Source: Salmonella enterica subsp. arizonae
GTDB lineage: Bacteria > Pseudomonadota > Gammaproteobacteria > Enterobacterales > Enterobacteriaceae
Direction: 5' to 3'
DNA: 64,000 bases
Assembly (NCBI RefSeq): GCF_008692845.1
Contig: NZ_VXJW01000001.1
Location: 620,001-684,000, forward strand
Shown: positions 20,564 to 35,131 of the stretch, one piece after another
How positions within the stretch are numbered: position 1 is the stretch's first letter
Layout of the letters: each line of letters begins with the position of its first letter
Translations under genes and position numbers: made by a program
The notes under the pieces: generated by a model
Seen by the model: the letters and a program-made list of their open reading frames with translations, nothing else
Databases searched by the model: none
What the model was told of the DNA's origin: nothing

Positions 20564-21206
20564 TCAGGAACCGGCAACCATCCTGTTAATTGACGACCAT
20601 CCGATGCTACGGACGGGTGTAAAGCAGCTTGTGAGTATGGCGCCCGATGTCTGCGTGGTCGGCGAAGCCAGCAACGGTGAGCAGGGTATTGAACTGGCGG
20701 AATCGCTCGATCCCGATCTGATACTCCTCGATCTGAATATGCCTGGAATGAATGGTCTCGAAACGCTGGATAAATTACGCGAAAAAGCGCTGTCAGGACG
20801 TATTGTGGTTTTCAGCGTATCTAATCATGAAGAAGATGTAGTCACGGCGCTAAAGCGCGGCGCGGACGGCTATCTGTTGAAAGACATGGAGCCTGAAGAC
20901 TTGCTCAAAGCATTGCAACAAGCCGCCGCCGGAGAAATGGTATTAAGCGAAGCGTTAACGCCGATACTGGCGGCCAGTCTGCGGGCAAACCGCGCCACCA
21001 CCGATCGTGATGTAACGCAACTCACCCCGCGTGAGCGCGATATTCTGAAGCTTATCGCGCAGGGATTGCCGAATAAGATGATAGCCCGGCGTCTGGACAT
21101 CACCGAAAGTACGGTCAAGGTACATGTGAAACATATGCTCAAGAAAATGAAGTTGAAGTCGCGCGTGGAAGCCGCCGTCTGGGTGCATCAGGAACGCATC
21201 TTTTAA
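20556..21206 (+). CDS. narL: Nitrate/nitrite response regulator NarL
   Basis: NarL (216 residues) activates narG and narK and represses alternative respiratory genes when nitrate is present. The receiver domain has the acidic pair in 'LIDDHP' and phospho-acceptor Asp59 ('[13 protein letters not shown]'). The C-terminal LuxR-type helix-turn-helix shows '[19 protein letters not shown]'. The start at 20556 lies inside the end of narX (8-base overlap) with CAGGGAGA before it. It converges with ychO with no gap between the two stops. Confidence 0.98.
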   Translation: MNNQEPATILLIDDHPMLRTGVKQLVSMAPDVCVVGEASNGEQGIELAESLDPDLILLDLNMPGMNGLETLDKLREKALSGRIVVFSVSNHEEDVVTALKRGADGYLLKDMEPEDLLKALQQAAAGEMVLSEALTPILAASLRANRATTDRDVTQLTPRERDILKLIAQGLPNKMIARRLDITESTVKVHVKHMLKKMKLKSRVEAAVWVHQERIF

Positions 21207-22589
21207 TTATTGCTCCTGGAACGGTTGCCAAGGCGGATTATCGTCCGGCATTGTAATAAATGGTTCAGTCAGCGCAAGCGTGATCTCATTGGAAGAGACA
21301 CGCTGACCTTTTTCATCTTCAACAACCACCGATAAACGCCAGCAATTTGTCGCGTCTTCGCGGTTATCCCAGGCCGGCATAATGATTGTCCAGCCCTCGG
21401 TATTTCGGGTGTCCGTTCCTGCCGTCAAACTTAATGCCTGCGTATCGCCCTGCCAGCTCAAATGACGAATGCCGTGTACGCTGCGCACCTGTAATTTTAA
21501 CGTAACCGTCTCGCCAGGCGTAAGATCCCAGGGCGGCGTCGCCAGAAAAACCGTTAGTGTTTTACGCTGCCGATACTCCATTGTCGGTAGCGCGTTACGT
21601 TGCGGCATATCATAGCGACTACCGCGTAATGACTGGCTTTGTGCTACTTCACTGGCGGCAAGCTGTTTTTTTAGCGGCACGCCGAAACGGTAATTAAGCG
21701 TCAGTCCCAAGTTATTCTGACTGACTCCGCTTTCGCCCTGTTTGTGCCGGGCCGTCATCGTAAGCAAAGGAACAGGCGTATAGTTGAGGCCCAGTTTTAA
21801 CGCTACAGGATTGTGATACCCCGTTCCGGAATCAAACAGATCCACGCTATCGCCAAAGTACTGCTCCAGGCTAACGCTGGTATTGATATGCTGGTAAAAC
21901 GGCAACCGCATTTGCGCATTGATATCATACCCACGCGCCATTCGCTGTTCTAAGGTCGCCGTATGCGTCTGCCAGTCGGCAAAAGGCTGATAATAGTTGG
22001 CGGATAAACGCAAATATTCTCCCCACGCCTCCGCGCCAACTCCGGCGCGCTGCAGGTTTTCATCCAGCAGATTATCGTAAAAGGTGTTATAGCCCAAAAG
22101 CCAGCCATTCTGCACCCAGCGCTGCCCCACGCCAATGTTGCTTACCAGCCCGTCAGTCTGTTGCGTAAGACCAAGCTGGCTCCAGGTCAAATATCGCTGT
22201 TTATCCTGTAAAGGAATAAACCAGCTTCCGCGACTACCGTTAAAGTGACCTTCGTTGTCAACCTTAACATCGACGCTGGCGCTGCCCCAGGCCGACAACC
22301 AGCTTTCAACCTGCTGGTTCACCTGATCACTGACCACATCCCGCACCTGTCCGAAAGCGAATTGCCGCGCCTGTTCGCCAGTATCCAGAGCGTTATTTTT
22401 CATACTGGCTTCGCCAAACGCTTTGGCCATCTCGGCAAAATGTTTTTCCCCTTCGTGGGATTCCGGCGTCATGCCTAAATCCGGCAGACGGTTTTGATCG
22501 AAAGGGTCTTGCGCCTGCGCGCAGATCGTGCCGCTGGCAATCAGCAGGAGAAGTGAGAGTGGAAATGAAAGAAAAACAGTACGGCTCAA
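21207..22589 (-). CDS. ychO: Invasin/intimin-like outer membrane protein YchO
   Basis: The 460-residue product has a signal peptide (about 1-26, 'LSLLLLIASGTICAQA') and an inverse-autotransporter beta-barrel of the intimin/invasin type (about 100-310, 'WLSAWGSASVDVKVDNEGHFNGSRG', 'GYNTFYDNLL'). A single C-terminal Ig-like domain follows (about 340-450). Unlike invasin it has only that short extracellular part. The family is conserved in E. coli (YchO/YchP) and has been linked to adhesion and invasion. It is monocistronic and its stop abuts that of narL. Confidence 0.9.
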   Translation of the reverse strand: MSRTVFLSFPLSLLLLIASGTICAQAQDPFDQNRLPDLGMTPESHEGEKHFAEMAKAFGEASMKNNALDTGEQARQFAFGQVRDVVSDQVNQQVESWLSAWGSASVDVKVDNEGHFNGSRGSWFIPLQDKQRYLTWSQLGLTQQTDGLVSNIGVGQRWVQNGWLLGYNTFYDNLLDENLQRAGVGAEAWGEYLRLSANYYQPFADWQTHTATLEQRMARGYDINAQMRLPFYQHINTSVSLEQYFGDSVDLFDSGTGYHNPVALKLGLNYTPVPLLTMTARHKQGESGVSQNNLGLTLNYRFGVPLKKQLAASEVAQSQSLRGSRYDMPQRNALPTMEYRQRKTLTVFLATPPWDLTPGETVTLKLQVRSVHGIRHLSWQGDTQALSLTAGTDTRNTEGWTIIMPAWDNREDATNCWRLSVVVEDEKGQRVSSNEITLALTEPFITMPDDNPPWQPFQEQ

Positions 22590-22808
22590 CGTGTCGGCAA
22601 CTTCTTACAACAAAAGATTAGAGGAATAGCATCAGGGTAAACCATAACGTGTCCGGACAGGTTTTGCAGCATTTTCTCGTGCATCCAGGAATATCCTTAT
22701 TTTTTCCGGGAGTCGACCCGGAATTTTTCCCACTTATTTGGCGGCATTCGGTTCCCGAGGTAACATAACGCCATTGCCGACAAAATTTCTCCAGGAGGAG
22801 TGTCACCT

Positions 22809-23162
22809 ATGCAAAATATCGTGATTATCGTCAACGGCGCCGCCTACGGCAGCGAATCATTATTTAATAGCCTGCGTCTGGCTATTGCGCTGCGTGAGCA
22901 AGAAAGCCATCTTGATTTGCGCCTGTTTTTGATGTCAGATGCCGTAACGGCGGGGTTGCGCGGCCAAAAACCGGCTGAAGGTTATAATATTCAGCAAATG
23001 CTGGAGATTCTGACCGCGCAAAATGTACCAGTAAAATTATGCAAAACCTGTGCGGACGGACGTGGTATCACCCCCCTGCCGCTGATTGACGGTGTGGAAA
23101 TCGGAAGTCTGGTCGAGCTGGCGCAATGGACGCTGGCCGCAGACAAAGTGCTGACATTTTGA
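22809..23162 (+). CDS. ychN: DsrE/F family sulfur-relay-like protein YchN
   Basis: This 117-residue protein belongs to the DsrE/TusD family and forms hexamers in E. coli; its role is unknown. The conserved Cys pair is in 'VKLCKTCADGRG'. The start is the ATG at 22809, nine bases after a near-ideal AGGAGGAG. A GTG three codons upstream is also in frame but overlaps the ribosome binding site. Confidence 0.92.
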   Translation: MQNIVIIVNGAAYGSESLFNSLRLAIALREQESHLDLRLFLMSDAVTAGLRGQKPAEGYNIQQMLEILTAQNVPVKLCKTCADGRGITPLPLIDGVEIGSLVELAQWTLAADKVLTF

Positions 23163-23316
23163 ATCTGTGCGCGGGAAAACCTCCCGCGTCAGGACAAACT
23201 CGCTATCTCCAGCTTTCCCCCTCACGCCTGGCACTGCCAGAACGTTCGCGACAAGGTCATCAAGACAGATGTCGCGTATTACTTCGATCGCGCCCAGTGC
23301 GTTAGTAATGCAGTAT

Positions 23317-23547
23317 TTATTTTTTCTTATGCCATTTATCATCTTCGCCTTTCTCATAATCGTTTTTAACCGCCGCCCAGGCGACTTTGTGTGCAGTTTC
23401 TTCACGGCTGGCGTCATCACGGCGATCGGCTTTATCTTTATATTGCTCCCAGGCGCTATTAAACGCCTCTTTGTAAATTTCCTGAGCATGGGCAGGAAGA
23501 ACACTTTTCACATTATCGGGTAAATAACTTTTGGCTTTATACGGCAT
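23317..23547 (-). CDS. chaB: ChaB, putative regulator of the ChaA cation antiporter
   Basis: This is a 76-residue highly charged protein of the ChaB family ('MPYKAKSYLPDNVK...', ending 'DDKWHKKK'). It has been proposed to modulate ChaA, but evidence is thin. The start at 23547 gives the family length; an upstream in-frame extension of 18 residues is not conserved. It is divergent from chaA. Confidence 0.93.
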   Translation of the reverse strand: MPYKAKSYLPDNVKSVLPAHAQEIYKEAFNSAWEQYKDKADRRDDASREETAHKVAWAAVKNDYEKGEDDKWHKKK

Positions 23548-23812
23548 CAGAGCCTCCGTCTTCAGGAAAAACGTTAAGTGTGGTAAAGAATGCGCTATCA
23601 CGCCAGTCGAGACGTATTTTTACTTTTTACGGAGATTAACTTTTTGTTATTTAAACACAGTTAAAACAAGATGCTTTTTTATAGCCTTGAAATTAAAAAA
23701 TAGTCTACGCCGTAAAATTACGTAAAAAGTCACTGAGAAAATGCAAACTTCTGCTATTTTTACCTTCTTTACTATTCCCCAAAATATTAATACCTGCACA
23801 AGGGAGCCCCTA

Positions 23813-24913
23813 ATGACACATGCCTGTGAGGCGGTGAAAACCCGCCATAAGGAGACTTCGCTTATTTTCCCGGTTCTTGCGCTGGTAGTGCTGTTCCTTT
23901 GGGGAAGCAGCCAGTCACTACCAGTGGTTATTGGCATCAATATCCTTGCACTTATTGGTATTTTAAGCAGCGCATTCAGTGTAGTTCGTCATGCGGATGT
24001 ATTAGCGCACCGACTCGGCGAGCCTTACGGATCGCTTATTTTAAGCCTGTCCGTCGTTATTCTTGAGGTGAGTTTAATTTCAGCGCTGATGGCCACCGGC
24101 GATGCTGCGCCAACGCTTATGCGCGATACGCTCTACTCTATTATTATGATTGTCACCGGGGGACTGGTCGGTTTCTCGTTGTTGTTGGGCGGGCGTAAAT
24201 TCGCAACGCAATATATGAATTTATTTGGGATTAAGCAGTATCTTATCGCGCTGTTTCCGCTGGCGATCATTGTACTGGTTTTGCCAATGGCGTTGCCGCA
24301 AGCAAATTTCTCTACCGGTCAGGCATTATTGGTGGCGTTAATTTCCGCCGCGATGTACGGCGTATTTTTGTTGATCCAAACCAAAACGCACCAAAGTTTA
24401 TTTATCTATGAACATGAAGATGAAAGCGATGATGACAACCCACATCACGGTAAACCCTCAGCGCACAGTAGCGTCTGGCATACTGTCTGGTTACTGGTTC
24501 ATTTAATTGCGGTCATTGCCGTTACCAAAATGAATGCCAGCCCGCTGGAGGCGCTGCTGACCAGCATGAACGCCCCGGTCGCCTTTACCGGTTTCCTGGT
24601 CGCGCTGTTAATTCTCTCGCCAGAAGGGCTGGGCGCCCTGAAAGCAGTGCTGAATAATCAGGTTCAGCGGGCAATGAATTTGTTCTTCGGATCGGTGTTG
24701 GCGACGATTTCATTGACCGTGCCGGTCGTCACGCTTATCGCCTGGGCGACAGGGAATGATCTGGTGTTTGGTTTAGACGCGCCGGAAATGGTAGTGATGG
24801 TGGCCTCGTTAGTGCTGTGCCATATTTCGTTCTCTACCGGACGCACCAACGTGCTGAACGGCGCGGCGCATCTGGCTTTATTTGCCGCCTATCTGATGAC
24901 AATTTTTGCCTGA
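23813..24913 (+). CDS. chaA: Sodium-potassium/proton antiporter ChaA
   Basis: ChaA (366 residues) is an inner-membrane Ca2+/Na+/K+:H+ antiporter of the CaCA family, used at alkaline pH and high salt. About 11 hydrophobic segments are visible. The two family repeats carry acidic motifs 'GEPYGSLILSLSVVILEVSLI' and 'LSPEGLGALKA'. Between them is a cytosolic acidic/His loop 'EHEDESDDDNPHHGK'. The ATG at 23813 is preceded by AGGGAG; a longer reading from 23741 lacks support. Confidence 0.95.
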   Translation: MTHACEAVKTRHKETSLIFPVLALVVLFLWGSSQSLPVVIGINILALIGILSSAFSVVRHADVLAHRLGEPYGSLILSLSVVILEVSLISALMATGDAAPTLMRDTLYSIIMIVTGGLVGFSLLLGGRKFATQYMNLFGIKQYLIALFPLAIIVLVLPMALPQANFSTGQALLVALISAAMYGVFLLIQTKTHQSLFIYEHEDESDDDNPHHGKPSAHSSVWHTVWLLVHLIAVIAVTKMNASPLEALLTSMNAPVAFTGFLVALLILSPEGLGALKAVLNNQVQRAMNLFFGSVLATISLTVPVVTLIAWATGNDLVFGLDAPEMVVMVASLVLCHISFSTGRTNVLNGAAHLALFAAYLMTIFA

Positions 24914-24916
24914 GAC

Positions 24917-24944
24917 AAAAAAGCCGGATAACGTCTTATCCGGC
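24917..24944 (-). terminator. Terminator hairpin between chaA and kdsA
   Basis: GCCGGATAA / TTATCCGGC (24923-24944) forms a 9-bp stem. On the minus strand it is followed by six T residues, so it ends kdsA transcripts. It may also act on chaA, with a weaker tail. Confidence 0.8.
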
Positions 24945-24966
24945 CTATCCAAGCAAAAAAACGTAA

Positions 24967-25830
<864 letters not shown>

Positions 25831-25858
25831 TTACACTTATAGGTAAAATGTCGGTTAA

Positions 25859-26668
25859 TTAATGCAGAACAATTTGTTTGTGCGCAATGGTATTTATCTG
25901 CGCACGAATCATTTCGCTGATCGGGTCTTCCGGACACTGTTCAACGAAGTAGCTTAAATCGGTCAGCGCAACGTGCTCACACTCAAGCTGCGCGTAGATC
26001 AACCCGCGATCGCGAATTTCATAAGGATCTTCCGGGTTAAATTGCAACAATGCTTCGCTAACGCGCAGCGCCAGCTCCATTTGCCGCTCCTCCATCAGAG
26101 AGGATTTCAGCGTATCCAGTAGTTTACGGATCACTTCGGCATTATCGGCCTCGTCCAAATCTTCGTTAAACAACTCGGCGACCGGACTAATATTGCCTTT
26201 TAACCAGACTTCCAGCGTATGTTCATCAAGCGTTTCACCGTTGAACGGGTTAATCAGCCACATTTCCCCTTCCAGCGATTCAATACGCAAAATCAACTGC
26301 GTTGGGAAGATAACAGGCACCAGCGGCAGATCGAGACGGTTTGCTATCCATAATAAAATAGCGCCCAGAGATACCGCGCTACCCTGGCGGTTTTTCAGGA
26401 CGTTATCGAGCCATAAGGCATCAGAAAGACGGTAGACGCCGCGGGAGTCCGTGAACCCCCACTCGCCGTAAAAAAGTGCCAGCAATTTTTCCAGTTGCTC
26501 ATCCTGAGACAGGAGCTGGCTAATTTCTTCCTGCGCCAGACTGACCAGACGTTCCAGTTCGTCGTAGACAAACTGCGTGGGGAAATCCGCGCGAATCATC
26601 TCTGATGCCAGGATCATGCCATCACACAGCGGCGCATTGTTAAATTCGAAATCAGCTAACGACCTCAT
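25859..26668 (-). CDS. sirB1: SirB1 family protein (transglutaminase-like/TPR)
   Basis: This 269-residue cytosolic protein has a transglutaminase-like N-terminal domain ('SLGAILLWIANRLDLPLVPVIFP') and TPR-like helices at the C terminus (about 185-260). The sirB locus was first described in Salmonella as affecting invasion gene expression, but a biochemical role is not established. It lies three bases downstream of sirB2. Confidence 0.9.
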   Translation of the reverse strand: MRSLADFEFNNAPLCDGMILASEMIRADFPTQFVYDELERLVSLAQEEISQLLSQDEQLEKLLALFYGEWGFTDSRGVYRLSDALWLDNVLKNRQGSAVSLGAILLWIANRLDLPLVPVIFPTQLILRIESLEGEMWLINPFNGETLDEHTLEVWLKGNISPVAELFNEDLDEADNAEVIRKLLDTLKSSLMEERQMELALRVSEALLQFNPEDPYEIRDRGLIYAQLECEHVALTDLSYFVEQCPEDPISEMIRAQINTIAHKQIVLH

Positions 26669-26671
26669 GAC

Positions 26672-27061
26672 TTACCCCAGTAACGGTATTTTTGTGGTGG
26701 CGAGTTTAATGATGATGTACAGCACCACCAGCGCCAGCGGGAAAGCGATAAAACGCGCCTGCTGGCTGCGCGCCTGACGATAATCAAGCGCAATAAAACC
26801 CAAAACGATGTAGATGATAACGCCAAACAGTTTTTCAGTCAGCCATGCGCCCGACTCCGTGAATGGCAGGATGTGCGTTTTAACGATTAGTCCTATACCA
26901 CTAAGCAGTAACAGGGTATCTATGACGGGAGGCACGATTCGCGTCCAGCGCGCGGCGGCCAACGCATGGCCGTAATAGCGCCACCAGTAACGGGCGACAA
27001 ACAAACTGACGGAGAGCGCAACGCAGATAAGATGAAACGTGAGCAGCATCGCAATTGTCAT
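26672..27061 (-). CDS. sirB2: SirB2 family integral membrane protein
   Basis: This 129-residue protein has about four membrane segments (near 4-24, 42-62, 76-96, 103-123) and matches the SirB family (E. coli YchQ). Its function is unknown. It overlaps prmC by four bases and is followed by sirB1, so the three are translationally coupled. Confidence 0.88.
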   Translation of the reverse strand: MTIAMLLTFHLICVALSVSLFVARYWWRYYGHALAAARWTRIVPPVIDTLLLLSGIGLIVKTHILPFTESGAWLTEKLFGVIIYIVLGFIALDYRQARSQQARFIAFPLALVVLYIIIKLATTKIPLLG

Positions 27062-27891
27062 GGCGTAATACGTCCGCAGGTCACGCGTTCATTGCCGCCA
27101 TAATCACGACATGTTTCCACATCCGTGTAATCAGCCCGCCTGAAGGTCGCTCTTACCGCTTCGCCTTGCTGCCAACCGTGCTCCAGCAACAGCCAGCCGC
27201 CAGGCGTTAATACCTGGCGGGCGTGATCGATAATATGCGTAATATCCGCCATGCCGTTTTCGTCCGCCACTAGCGCCGAAAGCGGTTCAAAACGTACATC
27301 ACCTTCGCTAAGATGCGGGTCCCGCGCGTCAATGTAGGGCGGATTACTGACAATCATGTCGAACTGCTGCCCCGGTAACGCGCTAAACCAACAACTTTGC
27401 AGTATACGCACATTCCGGATGGCCAAATGCTCAGCGTTACGTATCGCCAGCGCAACCGCATCAGGCATACGATCGACCGCAGTCACGTCGCAATCCGGTC
27501 GCTCGCTGGCCAGCGCCAGCGCAATCGCGCCGGTTCCGGTGCCTAAATCCAGAATACGGCACGTTTTCACCGGTAATCGCGCCAGCGCCTGTTCAACCAG
27601 ACATTCGGTATCCGGGCGCGGGATCAGCGTGGCGGGAGAAACAAACAGCGGCAGCGACCAGAATTCGCGTATGCCCGTCAGATGCGCAATCGGCTCTCCT
27701 TGTTTACGCCGCCGCAGCAGCTCCGCCAGTTGTTGTTGCTGGGTGGCGGCGAGCGGCGTTTCGCCAAAGGCCATGATATACGTCCGCCCCTTGCCCGTAA
27801 CGTGCTCAAGCAGGATCTCGGCGTCGCGCCGGGGGCTGTCGCTATCCCGGAGCTGATTTACCGCCTCACACAGCCAGTGCTGAAAATCCAT
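27058..27891 (-). CDS. prmC: Release factor glutamine methyltransferase PrmC (HemK)
   Basis: PrmC methylates the Gln of the GGQ motif in release factors RF1 and RF2. The 277-residue protein has the SAM-binding 'LDLGTGTGAIALALA' near residues 115-129 and the substrate-Gln-binding 'NPPY' motif ('MIVSNPPYID'). Its substrate gene prfA is immediately upstream and shares one base with it. Confidence 0.97.
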   Translation of the reverse strand: MDFQHWLCEAVNQLRDSDSPRRDAEILLEHVTGKGRTYIMAFGETPLAATQQQQLAELLRRRKQGEPIAHLTGIREFWSLPLFVSPATLIPRPDTECLVEQALARLPVKTCRILDLGTGTGAIALALASERPDCDVTAVDRMPDAVALAIRNAEHLAIRNVRILQSCWFSALPGQQFDMIVSNPPYIDARDPHLSEGDVRFEPLSALVADENGMADITHIIDHARQVLTPGGWLLLEHGWQQGEAVRATFRRADYTDVETCRDYGGNERVTCGRITP

Positions 27892-28973
27892 TATTCCTGC
27901 TCGGACAACGCGGCTAACAGGTCAGCCTGGTGTTCCTGAACAATCGGCTCAATCAGCATATCCAGCTTACCTTCCATCGTTTCATCAAGGCGATATAGGG
28001 TCAGGTTAATGCGATGATCGGTCACGCGCCCCTGCGGGAAGTTGTAGGTCCGGTTACGATCGCTACGATCGCCGCTACCGAGCAAATTGCGGCGCGTTGA
28101 CGCTTCGGCCTGCTGGCGTTTTGCCGTTTCGGCGGCGTGAATTCGCGCCCCAAGCACCGAGAGCGCTTTCGCTTTGTTTTTATGCTGCGAACGCTCATCC
28201 TGGCATTCTACGACAATCCCGGTCGGCAAGTGGGTAATACGGATGGCGGAGTCGGTGGTGTTAACATGCTGACCGCCCGCGCCGGAGGAGCGAAACGTAT
28301 CAATGCGCAGATCCGCCGGGTTAATATCCGGCAACTCAGCTTCCGGCAGCTCCGGCATCACGGCGACGGTACAGGCAGAGGTATGGATACGCCCCTGCGA
28401 CTCGGTCGCCGGAACGCGCTGGACGCGGTGTCCGCCGGACTCAAATTTCAGTCGGCCATACACGCCTTCGCCGCTGATTTTGGCGATAATCTCTTTATAA
28501 CCGCCATGCTCGCCTTCGCTCATGCTCATGATCTCCACACGCCAGCGGCGCGCTTCGGCATAACGGCTGTACATGCGGAACAGATCGCCGGCAAACAGCG
28601 CGGCTTCGTCGCCGCCAGTGCCGGCGCGAACCTCAAGGAACGCGTTTCGTTCATCGTCCGGATCTTTCGGCAGCAGCAGTACCTGTAACTGCTGCTCCAG
28701 TTGTTCGCTTTTTTCTTTCGCTTCGCGCAGTTCTTCCTGCGCCATTTCTCGCATTTCAGGATCGTCGAGCATCATCTGAGCCGTCTCGATATCGTCCTGA
28801 ACCTGTTGCCAGTCCGTAAAACAGCGAGAAACGTCGCTTAATTGCGCATATTCGCGCGACAATGCGCGAAAGCGGTCCTGGTCGGCGATAATCCCCGCAT
28901 CGCCCAGCAACGCCTGAACTTCCTCATGGCGTTCGTGCAGGGCTTCCAGTTTGGCAACGATAGAAGGCTTCAT
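27891..28973 (-). CDS. prfA: Peptide chain release factor 1
   Basis: RF1 (360 residues) ends translation at UAA and UAG. The stop-codon reading 'PAT' motif is seen in '[11 protein letters not shown]', and the catalytic GGQ in '[17 protein letters not shown]'. It lies 40 bases downstream of hemA and overlaps prmC, as in E. coli. Confidence 0.98.
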   Translation of the reverse strand: MKPSIVAKLEALHERHEEVQALLGDAGIIADQDRFRALSREYAQLSDVSRCFTDWQQVQDDIETAQMMLDDPEMREMAQEELREAKEKSEQLEQQLQVLLLPKDPDDERNAFLEVRAGTGGDEAALFAGDLFRMYSRYAEARRWRVEIMSMSEGEHGGYKEIIAKISGEGVYGRLKFESGGHRVQRVPATESQGRIHTSACTVAVMPELPEAELPDINPADLRIDTFRSSGAGGQHVNTTDSAIRITHLPTGIVVECQDERSQHKNKAKALSVLGARIHAAETAKRQQAEASTRRNLLGSGDRSDRNRTYNFPQGRVTDHRINLTLYRLDETMEGKLDMLIEPIVQEHQADLLAALSEQE

Positions 28974-29013
28974 AGGCGTAAATTCACCCTGTAAAAAAGT
29001 GTGGTGTGTGCTG

Positions 29014-30270
29014 CTACTCCAGCCCGAGGCTGTCGCGCAGAATATTCAGGCGTTCGTCATCCCCGTCACGGGCAGCCTGTTGAAGTGATTTCGTTGGCGC
29101 ATGAATCAGGCGGTTGGTCAGTTTCCATGCCAGATCCTGCAAGATGGCTTGCGCATCGCCGCCCTGTTGAAGGGCTGACAGCGCTTTGGTAGTCAGTTCG
29201 TCACGAATCTGCTCCGACTGACTACGGTATTCCCGAATGGTCTCGCTGGCCCCCTGGGCGCGTAGCCAGGCCATAAACTCGCTGGCTTCCTGCTCAACAA
29301 TCGTTTCCGCTTCTACTGCAGCAGCCTGACGCTGCGCCAGATTATGCGAAATAATGCTCTGTAAATCATCGACGCTATAAAGATAAGCGTTCGCCAGTTT
29401 ACCGACTTCCGGCTCAACGTCGCGTGGTACGGCGATATCGACCAGCAGCATCGGCTGATTACGACGGCTTTTTAATGCGCGCTCCACCATGCCTTTACCG
29501 ATAATCGGCAGCGGGCTGGCGGTCGAACTGATGATAATATCGGCATCCTGCAAACGGGCGTCGATATCGCTGAGCGAGATAACCTCAGCGCCTACCTCAT
29601 CCGCCAGGGCTTGCGCGCGCTCGCGGGTTCGGTTGGCGATAATCATCTTTTGTACTTTATGCTCGCGCAGGTGACGCGCCACCAGTTCAATGGTTTCGCC
29701 CGCGCCAACTAACAGTACAGTGACCGTCGACAGCGATTCAAAGATTTGGCGGGCGAGCGTACAGGCGGCAAACGCGACGGAGACGGCGCTGGCGCCGATA
29801 TCGGTTTCAGTCCGTACTCTCTTGGCGACGGAAAAAGACTTCTGAAACATTCGCTCCAGCACGCTGGCGTTAAGGTGGCCTTTTTGCGAATCCGCAAACG
29901 CTTTTTTTACCTGACCGAGGATTTGCGGTTCGCCCAGCACCAGTGAGTCCAGACCGCTGGCGACACGCATCAGGTGGCTGACGGCGTCATTGTCCTGATG
30001 CCAGTACAGACTGTTGCGCAGATCGTCTTCGTTCAGATTATGGTAATCGCATAACCAGCGGATCAGCGCTTCTTGCAGGTTGTCCTGCTCTTCTACGCTC
30101 AGATACAGCTCAGTACGGTTACAGGTTGACAGCACAACCCCGCCCTGCACCATTGGCTGCGCAAGCAGGCTGTCCAGCGCCTGATCAAGCGTGTCCGGCG
30201 AAAACGTTACACGTTCTCGCAGCGATACAGGTGCCGTTTTATGGTTAATACCGAGCGCTAAAAGGGTCAT
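29014..30270 (-). CDS. hemA: Glutamyl-tRNA reductase
   Basis: HemA (418 residues) reduces glutamyl-tRNA to glutamate semialdehyde, the first committed step of haem synthesis. The catalytic Cys50 is in '[10 protein letters not shown]'. The NADPH-binding domain follows ('[16 protein letters not shown]'), then a C-terminal dimerisation helix region. In Salmonella HemA turnover depends on its N-terminal region and haem. It heads the minus-strand cluster and diverges from lolB. Confidence 0.98.
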   Translation of the reverse strand: MTLLALGINHKTAPVSLRERVTFSPDTLDQALDSLLAQPMVQGGVVLSTCNRTELYLSVEEQDNLQEALIRWLCDYHNLNEDDLRNSLYWHQDNDAVSHLMRVASGLDSLVLGEPQILGQVKKAFADSQKGHLNASVLERMFQKSFSVAKRVRTETDIGASAVSVAFAACTLARQIFESLSTVTVLLVGAGETIELVARHLREHKVQKMIIANRTRERAQALADEVGAEVISLSDIDARLQDADIIISSTASPLPIIGKGMVERALKSRRNQPMLLVDIAVPRDVEPEVGKLANAYLYSVDDLQSIISHNLAQRQAAAVEAETIVEQEASEFMAWLRAQGASETIREYRSQSEQIRDELTTKALSALQQGGDAQAILQDLAWKLTNRLIHAPTKSLQQAARDGDDERLNILRDSLGLE

Positions 30271-32064
<1,794 letters not shown>

Positions 32065-32203
32065 AACATTCTGGTTTCAGGAAGATGGCGAGATGATGAG
32101 CCGCCAGTCGTATACACCGTATGTGACTGGTAGGAGGCATCGCTGCCAGCGCGCATGAAACGTGAATGTTGACGAGTAAGCCGGGTAAGCTGAGCTTCGG
32201 TGA

Positions 32204-33277
<1,074 letters not shown>

Positions 33278-33292
33278 TCGAACCCGGATCTG

Positions 33293-33316
33293 AAACCCGC
33301 TGCGGCGGGTTTTTTT
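33293..33316 (+). terminator. Rho-independent terminator of prs
   Basis: AAACCCGC / GCGGGTTT with a 4-base loop is followed by T residues, 15 bases after the stop. Confidence 0.9.
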
Positions 33317-33401
33317 GTCTGTAATATCCTTTTGTATGACTTATGCCTCCTTCACCTGCCATTTAGTTGACAGATGATGCGCTCATGGATGAAACATTAT
33401 T

Positions 33402-35087
33402 GTGAACAAATTATTTTCCTCACATGTGATGCCTTTCCGCGCTCTCATCGACGCTTGCTGGAAAGAAAAATATACCGCCTCCCGGTTCACACGCGATGTG
33501 ATAGCCGGGATCACCGTCGGGATTATTGCTATCCCGCTGGCGATGGCGCTGGCAATTGGCAGTGGCGTTGCGCCGCAATACGGCCTCTATACCTCTGCGG
33601 TCGCCGGGATCGTGATCGCGCTAACCGGCGGCTCGCGTTTTAGCGTGTCCGGCCCTACCGCCGCGTTTGTGGTGATTCTGTATCCGGTATCGCAACAGTT
33701 TGGTCTGGCGGGTCTGCTGGTCGCCACGCTGATGTCAGGCTTCTTCCTGATCCTTTTCGGCCTGGCGAGACTGGGGCGATTGATTGAATACATCCCGGTG
33801 TCGGTCACGTTGGGTTTTACCTCAGGGATTGGTATTACCATCGGTACTATGCAGATTAAAGATTTTCTTGGTCTGCAGATGGCCCATGTGCCAGAGCACT
33901 ATTTGCAGAAAGTCGGCGCGCTGTTTATGGCGTTGCCCACCGTCAATATTGGCGACGCCGCCATTGGCGTGGTGACGCTGGGAACGTTGATTTCATGGCC
34001 GCGCCTCGGCATTCGTCTGCCGGGACATCTTCCCGCGCTGCTGGCCGGTTGCGCCGTGATGGGAATCGTTAATCTATTGGGCGGCGACGTGGCGACTATC
34101 GGCTCACAGTTCCACTACATTCTGGCTGACGGCACCCAGGGCAACGGCATTCCGCAGCTTTTGCCGCAACTGGTACTGCCGTGGAATCTTCCTGGCTCCG
34201 ATTTCACGCTAAGCTGGGATTCGTTGCGCGCACTGCTGCCGGCGGCTTTCTCAATGGCAATGCTGGGGGCAATCGAATCGCTGCTTTGCGCCGTTGTGCT
34301 GGACGGCATGACGGGCACCAAACATAAAGCCAACAGCGAACTTATCGGCCAGGGGCTGGGGAATATGGTCGCGCCGTTCTTTGGCGGCATCACCGCCACC
34401 GCCGCGATTGCCCGCTCTGCCGCCAATGTCCGCGCTGGCGCGACCTCACCCGTCTCGGCGGTGATTCATGCCATCCTGGTCATTCTGGCGCTACTGGTCT
34501 TAGCTCCGCTGCTCTCCTGGCTGCCGCTTTCCGCGATGGCGGCGCTACTGCTGATGGTGGCATGGAATATGAGTGAAGCCCATAAGGTGGTGGATCTGTT
34601 ACGCCATGCGCCGAAAGACGACATTATCGTTATGCTGCTGTGCATGTCATTAACGGTTCTGTTTGATATGGTCATCGCCATCAGCGTGGGGATTGTCCTT
34701 GCTTCCCTGCTGTTTATGCGCCGTATTGCGCGAATGACTCGACTTGCGCCGGTCAATGTCGATGTGCCTGATGATGTGCTGGTGCTGCGTGTTATCGGTC
34801 CGCTCTTTTTCGCTGCGGCGGAAGGGCTGTTTACCGACCTTGAGTCACGTATTAAGGGCAAACGTATTGTCGTTCTGAAATGGGACGCCGTACCAGTGCT
34901 GGATGCAGGCGGGCTTGATGCCTTTCAGCGTTTTGTGAAGCGTCTGCCGGAGGGTTGCGAATTGCGTATCAGTAACCTGGAGTTCCAACCGCTACGCACA
35001 ATGGCGCGCGCCGGTATCAAACCCATTCCAGGCCGTCTGACCTTCTTCCCGAACAGGACGGCGGCGCTGGCGGATTTAATCAGTTAA
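33402..35087 (+). CDS. dauA: SulP-family C4-dicarboxylic acid transporter DauA
   Basis: DauA (YchM) is an inner-membrane SLC26/SulP transporter that takes up succinate at acidic pH in E. coli. The 561-residue protein has about 10-12 membrane segments and the SulP core '[27 protein letters not shown]'. The C-terminal cytosolic STAS domain spans about 445-555. The start is a GTG at 33402 with weak ribosome binding sequence; the N-terminal sequence '[14 protein letters not shown]' matches E. coli from the first residue. Confidence 0.93.
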   Translation: MNKLFSSHVMPFRALIDACWKEKYTASRFTRDVIAGITVGIIAIPLAMALAIGSGVAPQYGLYTSAVAGIVIALTGGSRFSVSGPTAAFVVILYPVSQQFGLAGLLVATLMSGFFLILFGLARLGRLIEYIPVSVTLGFTSGIGITIGTMQIKDFLGLQMAHVPEHYLQKVGALFMALPTVNIGDAAIGVVTLGTLISWPRLGIRLPGHLPALLAGCAVMGIVNLLGGDVATIGSQFHYILADGTQGNGIPQLLPQLVLPWNLPGSDFTLSWDSLRALLPAAFSMAMLGAIESLLCAVVLDGMTGTKHKANSELIGQGLGNMVAPFFGGITATAAIARSAANVRAGATSPVSAVIHAILVILALLVLAPLLSWLPLSAMAALLLMVAWNMSEAHKVVDLLRHAPKDDIIVMLLCMSLTVLFDMVIAISVGIVLASLLFMRRIARMTRLAPVNVDVPDDVLVLRVIGPLFFAAAEGLFTDLESRIKGKRIVVLKWDAVPVLDAGGLDAFQRFVKRLPEGCELRISNLEFQPLRTMARAGIKPIPGRLTFFPNRTAALADLIS

Positions 35088-35131
35088 CGAGCAATGCCCT
35101 GCGGCGATGGCGCTTACCGGGACTGAACCGG

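Noticed and set aside
23037-23504. Minus-strand open frame overlapping ychN end and chaB
   Set aside because: It overlaps chaB in another frame and the ychN coding end. A part of the translation ('ALGAIEVIRDICLDDLVANVL') looks protein-like, but I know no family for it and there is no start signal.
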